Assembly: GCA_047495785.1 (NCBI GenBank)
Contig: JBLDXI010000042.1
Span: 868,001-932,000 of the forward strand
Length of the DNA: 64,000 nucleotides
Direction of reading: 5' to 3'
Source: Lepidodermella squamata
Lineage: Eukaryota > Gastrotricha
Shown: piece by piece, positions 1 through 10,400 of the stretch
Numbering within the stretch: the first letter of the stretch is position 1
Layout: each line of letters opens with the position of its first letter
Program-made: the position numbers and the translations under genes
The notes under the pieces: model-generated
What the model was told of the DNA's origin: nothing
Seen by the model: the letters and a program-made list of their open reading frames with translations, nothing else
Databases searched by the model: none

Positions 1-1495
1 GATTAGTCTAATAAAGTCTACAGTTAATCCCCGATCAGAAACTGTACTCGTTTCATATACGCAAGAATAAGCTCTTGGTCTTGTTCAGCTCGAAAATGTT
101 TTTGGTTTGGTCTTATAAAACTTGGTTAAAATGTAAACTGCTGCGAGAATACCACCCAGTGTGGCCGAGAATGAAGTGTGTCAGAAACTATGCAGAATTA
201 GGAGCTTTTACCCTATCATCTGAAAAAATAATTGATAAAATAATTGAGCGAAATTGATATCAAAGATTTTGAACTCGTTAACAAGCCTAAACAAGGCTTT
301 ACATTTTCGGTTGGGTACAAAATTGGTTTTAGCCAAAATGACTGGGTGGTATTCTGGAGGCAGTTGGCAGTTTACATTTGAACCTAGATCCTTAAAAAAG
401 TGATCTCGGGCTTGCTTTTAGATATGGCTAACCACGCGGATTTCAAATCTCAACACTCAACGCGTTGCTTCTCATAACTAAAAGATACCCTTATTGCAGT
501 TGCTTATAATATATACAGTTTAGTGTAGTTATCCGTTATCTTTCTGGTCGGTCCACCGATGTGGTTGCTTTCGGACATCGGTCGTAACTTACTCATCTAA
601 TTTTTACGATTGATCGTCCTTTTTCAGATCATGGGCCGATGCGCAAGAACAGCTATATGGAGGTTTGTCCTTCTCTTTACTGCACAATTGTTTCTTTATT
701 TTGTCGTACATAAGAGCTTCTGATATTATCACAAAGTTTAACAGTTTATGAATTTTTACCAATGGGTCCTCATTTTACCGGAACGTAATTTACAGTGAGC
801 TGAACCAATCTTTGGAATTTTCCAGTGGCCTGAAAGAAATATCGGATATTTCTTGAACGTCAAGAATGACCAGAATATATGCTTCTGACTAATTCACCAG
901 CAAAACAGCGTAACATTCTCTAGACTCTAGACGATGTAGCGTTCAATTCAGGACTCATCGGGATTCGCCAGAAATTCGTAGAAATATTTAAAAATGACTA
1001 ATTAATGTGAAAGGTGGAACAATTGAGATTTGAGATGAAATATGAATTTTCCATAATTTGTTCGCACATAACCTGACTCTTTCTTTTTCTGGAATTCATC
1101 GAATCAATGGCATTGAACAATCATGGACCGATTTCGAGGCATAAGGCCTGTGGTTCTGTCAATGCCCGGATGCCCGGAAGTCCAACAACTACAGGGTTCC
1201 TATATATCGACCATATTTTAATGCAATTTGAGCCCATTTTCGGGTCAAAAATGCCCAAAAACAAAAAAGCGTCAGCTAAAGCTCGTCTCGCTCGCGATTT
1301 TTCAGGTAAACTAAAGTCCATGGAAGAAAGCCGCTTGCATTTTGTAACATTGTCAATGTATGAGAAACATATTGCATTGTTTTTATTTCCAAAATTTTTT
1401 TATAGCTCATAAAAAAAAAACATGTTGGTCAAGTTTTTAACTAGGATTAACTTTTCATTGTTCGATAGGGTTCAGCATTGTCGATGGCTATTGTT
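1..1495. repeat. Intergenic DNA with a foldback repeat at about 105-395
   Basis: No gene is supported here. An imperfect inverted repeat pairs about 105-162 with 340-395 (shared core ACTGGGTGGTATTCT and its complement). A second, partial copy of the same family lies at about 27134-27345, where it follows directly after the splice acceptor of gene C. The copy at 210-280 even carries the same acceptor-side sequence, so this stretch may be a duplicated piece of that intron. From 400 to 1495 I see nothing coding; two overlapping ORFs at 1107-1412 show no domain. Confidence 0.5.
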
Positions 1496-4400
1496 TCAGC
1501 GCATGCCCGGAACTGCGAAAGCGGCACAATTGATCTCGGCCAATCGCAACTCGCTAAAACTGACAATTTGGTTGAAAATGTTCACGCATGACACACTCCC
1601 ATTCAGCTGCTCTAGCGAATTAGACCATGATCTTGTAAAATGACCATCAGGCTGGTAAAATCTAGATTAACAAGAAGCGGAAACTTACCGCCCTAGAATG
1701 AATTGACCACTTTGTGTGACAGGCCGCTGGCCACTACCCACGGTAGTAATCTGGCTGTCGGCACGAAAATACGTTATAGTGCTGGTCTTAGCATGTATGA
1801 TAGCTAGAAACGACCAGCCTTTTTCCACATCAGTGGCGAAACTAAACGTGGATTGACCATAAGCCCGGATTTTGAAGGTTGAATTTTGTTCTGCTGTGAC
1901 TTTGAGTCCCAGAGTTGTTCCATCAGGAGCGAATTCGATTATCGGCATGTTCGATTGGCTTGACAATGTGGTCAAAAACGCGATGGTGAAACTGGTGGTG
2001 GCTAGCTTGACTTTGTCAGCAGTCACAACTATAGGATCAATCGATGAGTAGACGAAGGCAGTGTTCGCTACGCCAAACGGCCCTTCAGTCTGCGCGAGGG
2101 GTGTAATTGGAGGCGTTGCATCGGCTCTAGGTGCCACAACGTCGTTGAAATCGGACACCAGCGGCCATATAGCTATGTTTGATGGCACAACGGTCCTCAA
2201 TGATTCGCGGTGCCAAATTTTACCGGCGTGAATTTGCGCACACTTCTTCCTAACAATCCATAATTGTGGGATTGACAGAGCTCGATCGAAAATCGATAAG
2301 CACGTTATTTGACCTTGAAGACGGTTAGTGGCGCCGAGATTCGCTCCAACATTCATGGTATCGCTCGTAATGACTGGCCGCGATGAATGCGCCGGCACTG
2401 GCCACATAAAACTAACCCTGTCGCAAACAATCGCCATTTGATTCATTGAACTGTCGTATGAGACCGCGATAAAAACCCAAGGTTGATATGCCCCTGTTAG
2501 TGACTTGCAACTGAACGTTGTCGGCGTAGCTGCACTGCCTGTCAACAATCAATTAATATGGATTCGCAGCCATAAAAACTTCGATCAACGCTGTACCCGA
2601 AACCTCATGATTGTGGAATTACAGTGGCGTAACTACATTGTGTGACAACTTGCGCGTTCTAATTTTTTTTTCTCCAAAGCTTTTGTATGGAGAAGTCATG
2701 CACATAGCAAAAAGTGGTCACACAATGTAGGTCTCCCAAACTGGGCGGGAGGAGGGGGGGGGGGCAGCCTTGGGGCCAGCACATCCTTTCTTTTCTACAT
2801 ATTTGCGTATTTTTCAGACCAAAGACTCCCCCCTGTCGTACCCAGTGTGGATTTTTCCAGCCGGGTTGGCCGGTCCCCCCTGCCCCCTAGGTCACGCCCC
2901 TGTGGAATTACAAATTACAAGTATTTGAAAAAGTTCGAAATTGGGTTGTAGCTTCTGTGTACTGTGCCTATTTAGGTAACCTTACCCTATTACATTATTT
3001 TGGACTTCCTGAAGCTATTTCTATGTGTGATCTAGACTTGAGGGGTCAGAAGCTCGCGAGATATCCATGCTTGTTTCCGCGCCGATGGATTCATTTTCAA
3101 TCCGAAGATTTCAAAAATTATAGCTATCCAGAAAAATAGTTTGACAGATATTACAGATGTCTAGAATATCTGGGAGAGTTATGCCCTTTCTATCGCTCAA
3201 GATGTGACTAGGGATGAATTAGCATGTAGGTGGCCATATGAGCCGCCGAGATTAGGAACATAATATTGATTGATCAATCTAATATCCCCCCTAAATCTAG
3301 GATCAATCTAAAATATCTGCGATTGAATATTAAATTTTCTGAGGTCTTTTAAATAATTGTTGAAAATGGGACTTTACGCCAAACTGAACCTGATCAAACA
3401 ATGGTCCGAAGAAGCAAGGCAATCGGCAGACGAACCCGACTGGCAAAAATTCGACACCATGATCGAAGAATTGCAAACCGAGTATGTCGAGCTGCTTGAA
3501 AGCAAGATGCCGCGAATTATCGACACGAGTCGGCGACTGCACAAAGTGGAACAAGAAGACGCCGGTCATTGTGTCGTCGTTCACGGAGTACCCAACACTG
3601 CCGACTACGACAGCGTGTACGCGATCATGACGGACCTATTCGATTCTTTCGACAACTTCGTGCGAATGGGCCAGTCAAAGTCGTTCAAAGTAAGATTTTG
3701 TTCACAAGCAGCAGCTAACCAAGCGATGCGAAGAACGGCAAACAGAACAGATTTCAAGGTCCAACCGTACAAACCACCACATCAAGTGGTCTATGAGACA
3801 AAGCTCCTGGAACTTCGCGAAAAACAGCCAAACAAGGAAGAACTCAAGTTGGTCGGGGCGACACTGATTTACGAGAATGGCGAAGAGTTTGCCCGGTTCG
3901 ATTCCGTCAAGGATCGAATCGTCTTGAAATCCGAGGTGGACAAAAAAGTAGATGAAAACCAGGACAAGGAGGACAAAGAAAACGAGGTCAAAACAAACAA
4001 CAAGGACAAAGAGGTCAAAACGCTAAAGAAAGACAAAACAACAGCCGGTTCAAAGTTCAACCCCAACGACGGATGTTATGGGTGTGGCGAAATCGGTCAT
4101 TTCATTCGCGAATGTCCAAACAACAACACGCAAAAAGGTGGAACTGGACCACGACAACGGAAACAATTCTTCCCACAACAACGAGTTGACCAGCAGTTCA
4201 AACAACAACAACAACGTCAACACAGCCCGCAATTTCCACCCTTTCCGCAACAAAACACGCAGTACATGTACTCGAACTACCAGCAACAGCAACAACAGCC
4301 TCCGCTCAGCATCCCACTCAACCTGTTACCGGCTCTCTTATCGGCATCACTCCAGCCGTACCTCGGTGGCTACAGCCGTTGAAAAATCGAAACGAGAAAC

Positions 4401-7400
4401 TAACAACAATCTTTCAAACAATCGTTTTTTAATTCTGAATCAGGAGGATGGCGATCAGCGAACCACGGAGTCAGCCAAGGTCGTAAGTGAAGAGCCTGCT
4501 AAGCGCGCGCGTTATAAACCTAAATTTGATCAAAACAATCGGCTTTTCAGGACAGTAGCCATGTGCTCTATCAATATGGAAACTCTCACTAACAAAATTT
4601 GGGATTTTGAAGAAGAATGTTCAGAATTCGAAATTGTAGTATTTCAAGAGCACCGAATGAAAGGCCAAGGGAAAATCAATCTCAGTAACGGTACTTTATA
4701 CTATATCGGGGTGAGCAGTGGTAGAGCTCAAGCCGGGTGTGGTATCTACATCAGACGTTGTCATCAAATAAGGGTGATCAAAATTGAATTCGTAAGTGAA
4801 AGGATTCTGGTAGCTAAACTGAAAGTGTTTGGAGAAAATTTCAACATTATCGTGGTTTATGCCCCGGCAAATAACGATCTGGCAAAGCTAGAGGATTTTA
4901 TTACTCAGGTTCAAGATATTTACTATAGGCTAAATACCGGAGGTGGAAAAACGATGTTGATGGGCGATTTAAACGGAAGAATCATGAGCCAGAAAAATTC
5001 CAATAATGTAGGAGACTGGGCTGATAAAGTGGAAAACCCGAAAGGGGATAAATGGCTAAAATTTGCAAGTAGCAACAATTTATGTTTCGCTAATACTTTC
5101 TATCCTAATTGCGGATACACGTGGCGCAGCCGTGATGGTAGAAATAAAACTTTTATTGACTACATTTTAACATCTATACCCGACAGACAACAAATCCATA
5201 AGTGCTACACTATAGAATACCCTATGCTGAAGTCTGACCATCGAATGATTGTGGCGGAATTTAAATTTTATGTCAAAAATATCAAAAAGCCTGCGGACGC
5301 AAATCCAAAGGTGAAAAATCATCTTCTACGTCAAAAACAACACATCTCGACCTTCAATGAGCACCTTGAAAAGGAAAATCTGAACCAAAATATCAGTAAG
5401 GATCAAACTTCGTCTCTTTCACAAATTTATACTAGAGCAAAAACTGCCATACTTAGGGCAGCGAAGGTTACTTGCGGTGTAAACAACTCACGTGTAATGA
5501 AGAAACCGAAACCTCCTTGGTGGTGCCCAGAAGCAAAAGAGGCTATTCAAAAGGCCAAATATGCTTATGGGCAGTACCAAGAAGGGAAGATGAGCTCTGA
5601 GGAAAACAGAAAAGTTCTCCATTGGAAAAACAAAATTCTCGAAAAAGTAAAAAAAGATTTCGAATCCAAGCAATTCAAAGACCTGGATGACCTCCTCAAA
5701 GATGGCCAAGATTGGGAAAATCTTAAGCGGTTTTGGACTAAAATAAAAAACCTCCGAAATCCTAATTCACGAAACAAAAATATAGATAAAATTGAAACTA
5801 TAAACGGAGAAATTGCTACGGAACTCGATCAAATTTTAGAAGCATTAAAAGATTATTTTATGGAATTGCTAGATGGTCAGGAAATTGATGAACTTATCGC
5901 TATTTGTGACAAACACTTGCACCCACCAACAGAAGAACCAGATATGGAAGGAAATAGTTTACCTGTCCCGAATGAAGGTATAAGCTTGGCAGAGTTAAAA
6001 AACGCTATCAAGCATATGAAAAATGGCAAAGCCGCTGGTATTGACGACATAACCCCCGAAATGATCAAGGCCCTTGATGATACAAATATTAATTGGCTCC
6101 ATGATTTATTAAATAAAGCCTGGGTGGATAAGTTAATCCCAGAGGAATGGTCAACTGCCATCATAGTCCCTCTTTATAAAAACAAAGGTGAAAAATCTCA
6201 ATGCAAAAATTATAGAGGTATCTCGCTTTTAAGTATTGTTGGAAAATTATACGCCATCGTGCTAGAAAGAAAACTTAGGAATGTCATAGGGTCAAAAATT
6301 TCCAACAGACAATTCGGATTTCAACCAAGAAAAGGTACCCGAGACTGTATTTATATATTACGCCAAATTATAGAGAAAATTATTCTTCACAACAAACAAC
6401 TTCACTTAGTATTCATCGATCTAGAGAAAGCGTACGACCTTATTGATAGAGACAAAGTTTGGACAACCCTCAAAGACATGGGTGTGAAACCTGATCTGTT
6501 GGAAGCAGTAAAAAGTTTTTATAGCTCAAATAAGGTAGCGGTTAGAGTAGGCGACAAACTCTCAAAATTTTTCCAAACACAAAAAGGTCTGAGACAAGGT
6601 TGCCCGATGTCACCTCTCCTTTTTATAGCCGTGTTTAACAAAGTATGTGAAAAATTATACAACAGCGAAGGAGGATTTCCCCTCGATGAAAAGAAATTAT
6701 TGAATCTTTTGGCTTTTGCCGACGACGGCACGCTTATAGGTATGACTGACGAGGAGATTCGAACTCTCCTTGACATTTTCAATAAGGCATGTATAGAACT
6801 CGGACTTAAAATTAATGTTGCGAAAACCCAATACATGGTTGTAGGAGGCAAAGGAGATGAAGAACTATTTTTAGGTGATCAGAAACTCGAAAAAGTCGAC
6901 TCTTTTAAATATTTAGGAAGCATAATTACTAATGACGGAAAAATGGATAAAGAACTGAACGCTCGAATCGCCAAGGCAGGGAGCTGCTTTGGGGCAATGA
7001 ACAAATTTATGTGCAACAGAGGCCATATAAGTATAGAAACAAAAATGAAGGTTCTAAATTGTGTGATTATTCCTACCATCATGTATGCGTGTGAAACATG
7101 GAATCTAACAGTCGCACAAGAAAATAGCCTGAATGTAATTGAGATGCGATGGCTTCGAACAATTTTGGGCATAAAATTATTGGACTTCATACCTAACTAC
7201 GACCTCAGATTGGTTTGCGGTGGAGTCATAGAGGTCGGAAGGTTGATAGAAAAACAAAGAATGAGATACTTAGGCCACATTATTCGAGAAGATGAATATA
7301 ACGCTAGCAGCTTGACAAACGCAATGCTAAATTGGAATAACCCCGAAAAATGGAAAAAACCCAAAGGCGCACCTAAAACTACCTGGCGTCACGCAATGAA

Positions 7401-10400
7401 TAGAAGCCTCAAAAAAATAGGATTGGTCAAATTACAATACAAAAATATTTATGAAGGACCCCCGAAAGTTGGGAGACCGGCGAAAACAGCGGTCGTGATA
7501 AGGGTTGAAACTAAGGAAGTAGCTGATTGGGAACTGACGCAAATAGCAGCGCGAGATCGCGACGAATGGCGAATGCTAACTTTAACAATAGCGAATTTCG
7601 AATTTCATGCGAAAAGCAGGCTCTTCATGAATGTGACCGATGGCGGCACCCCGTGATCGCTGATCGTCACCCTCCCCTAAACCTTTGCGGTAAAACGGTT
7701 CCTCTTGTTGTGCGAATATTACCATCACAAGCCAACAATGAACCAGCGGAGGAGGAAAAATAAAACTTTTCATTGTTTCATTGTTTTCATTGTTTCATTG
7801 TTTCAATCTAATATTGATTTTTGGATTCTCCGTACTCGATTTAGTATTAGAAAGATCTTCTTGAGAGAACATAACTGCCCAAAGTCATTTGAGGAGCTTC
7901 CATGGCAAGTTAGGACCTAGTTCACCTAGTTCACCCTGTCCTTAGACGAGGGAAGAAGATCTTTTGAGACCAACAGGGTGAGGCTGTTCTCTCGAAAACT
8001 GCTTTATTAAATCGAGTGCGGAGAATCCAAAAATCAATATTAGAAGCTTCCAGCTATTACAGTTAGAGATCGAGAGAGTTCACCAAGATGACCCTAGATC
8101 TCCCCTAAGGGGGTACTAAGGCGTCGGAGGGGCTAAAAAATAAATCTTTCTGACCTCTTGTTTTTTTAACGGTTTCTAGGTAATTTGACCACGCTGAGTT
8201 CAGCGCAATTCACAGAAATGATCCATCCCTCATAGTTTTTGCGCTGCGACGTAGGGACGTAGCCTAGGACGACGCCGCGACTGCGCGCGCGCTCGTTGCC
8301 AAACGAAGAAACAAAATCCCGTTGCTAATGTAAACACAATATTTCTAAAATTCTAAAATCTTTATTATTTTACTTTTTAAATTTGTTTTCAAATGAAAAT
8401 TTAATTTGCAGTGGAAAACATGAACGCGAAATTTGAATTTCTCGTCGTTCACTTTTTTAGGGGGGGGGGCTGCAAAAAAGCTAAAATTCTGTGTGATTTT
8501 CTGAATGTAGGCTCATCATAATTTTAAGAGCCCGGCTTATGAATTTTGAAAAATTTTCGAAAAACTATTTTTTCGACCAAATTGAGGTCTGAGCTAAATT
8601 ACGGAGACCCCCCCCCCCCGTCATGAATTATGCTCCTCAATTTTTGGCGCGAAAAGCTAGAATGGCTGACCATCATGTCAGCCCATTGGTTGAAAATCAG
8701 AGGCTAAGCCTGAGCGCCTACTGGAAGGACTGTTTAGTGTGTTTACCCTGCCTTGAATCCCGCTGCTCTGTGGGTGACCAGTGAAAAATTAGTGATATTT
8801 TTCAAATCTAATAGTGATTTCTTTCGAGGACAAGAACAAATACTACCTGTGTAAATTTGTAAGGCGTTCGACGTAGGATTGTAATAGATTCGGAATAGCG
8901 CTGTGCTTTCGTAGAACTCAATCACTGGTACATCGGATAGAGGGAAATCCGCAAAGCCGACATAGGCAGAGATCGTGAATGAACGGTCGAGGACGATTTT
9001 GCTATCTGACACTTTAAAATAGCCGGCTGAATCGCCCACAGAAAGCGCTGTGTTACGATAGCCGAACGGCCCATAGTCGAACGACATGGAGGAGCTGCCA
9101 ACAATCGAAGCCCCAATATTATTTCCACTAATATCGCTGGCGCCGTAATTCGGCGTGAGAGCGAAGAAAGCCAGGTCCTGTGGCAACCCGAAAGGACGCT
9201 CTAGAAGGAAGTGGAAGAATTTTATTCTCGAAAAGGCACGGTGATGAAACAAACGCACCCTCGTTGCACAGTTCCAAAGAAGCGTAGATGGTATCGCTAT
9301 CTTGCACCTGAGTCATACTATGTTGAATGAGCTCTTAACAACAATTCATGCTCACAAAGTTTTGAGGACAATTGTTCGCCACGGAAACGCACGTAGCCGC
9401 CATCAGAAGTTCATTTGTGCACAGCTTGTACTGAAATATAAATATGAATGAATCAGCTTATCATTTCAAAATTCAAAATTACTTACGGACGACATGCAGG
9501 CGTTGTAATTCCAGGTGAAGGTCCCGTTTCCAAATACAGTTGTCTAAACACAAATAGTTAACAAAAGAAATAAACAGACACTCCTAAGGTGATCACACCG
9601 TGGGCGCTCCTCCCGGGCAAGATGGCGAATCCTGACAGAGTCCAGCGGTAGCGCACAGATAGGCATTCTGAAATTCGATTGAAAAAACTCGTTCGGAATT
9701 TAGTTACCACAGCTCGGTATTACCGCGTTATTGCATGCACTTTCGGACGTGTAAGTAACATTTCCAATCTATCAAAAATGTCGAATTTGGGGAGTTTGCT
9801 ATCACAGGTACTCAAGTTGACTCACACTTATCAGCGGGTTGGGACAAGACTGGCCAGGGAAGCATCCATTGAAGGACTTGTCGCCATTGTAGCAGTGGAA
9901 GTACAACGCATCTGATTTTGAGAAATTTATAAAGAAAAATTCGATATTTTTGTTGAAGATGGGCCTTACTTTTGCAAAAGACGAAAGAATCAAAGTTGAA
10001 GCCAGAAGCACTCGCAATCTATGCAAAACCGAATTCATGACTTGGAAGCTATAGAGTAACACTTACAGTTGGAGTTGGACAATCGGAGCTAATCGGGATG
10101 CAAACTGCCAGCAACTTTGTGTTCGAATCAATGCAGCTCTTATGCTTCCCCTGAGAAAGAATCAAGTGAAAGAATTGCGATAGAAATAAAAGGCAGAGTC
10201 ACCTGAATTGCAGATACACAAGCTTGGAAGTTGGTCGCAAAAGGTCCAGAGTCTGAGCCAACTCTTCCGAACTGTAATATAATATGATGGTTGTAGCAAA
10301 TTATCAACAATGTAGTTATTACGTCGTATTTGCCAGTGCCGCTTGGGCATGATTCAACGCAACTACCTCCGGTTGTAGCATCGTAACACATGCTGATAGA

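Larger units (their letters stand above)
3274..7814 (+). mobile_element. Full-length non-LTR retrotransposon (LINE) with target-site duplication
   Basis: The element proper runs 3286-7802 and is bracketed by an exact 12-bp repeat TCAATCTAATAT (3274-3285 and 7803-7814). It has a very short 5' leader (about 80 bp), two long intact overlapping ORFs, and a 3' tail made of CATTGTTT-type short tandem repeats (about 7770-7802). A repeat-type tail instead of poly-A is usual for CR1, L2 and RTE-like clades; I do not assign the clade. Perfect duplications and unbroken ORFs indicate recent insertion. It lies antisense to gene A within its intron. Confidence 0.9.

Noticed and set aside
1107-1412. 101-codon ORF near gene A
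   Set aside because: Overlaps an antisense ORF, no motif, and no splice link to gene A, whose stop lies at 1496-1498.
9679-9915. Plus-strand ORF across gene A exons
   Set aside because: Antisense of Cys-module exons that match the module pattern in genes B and C.
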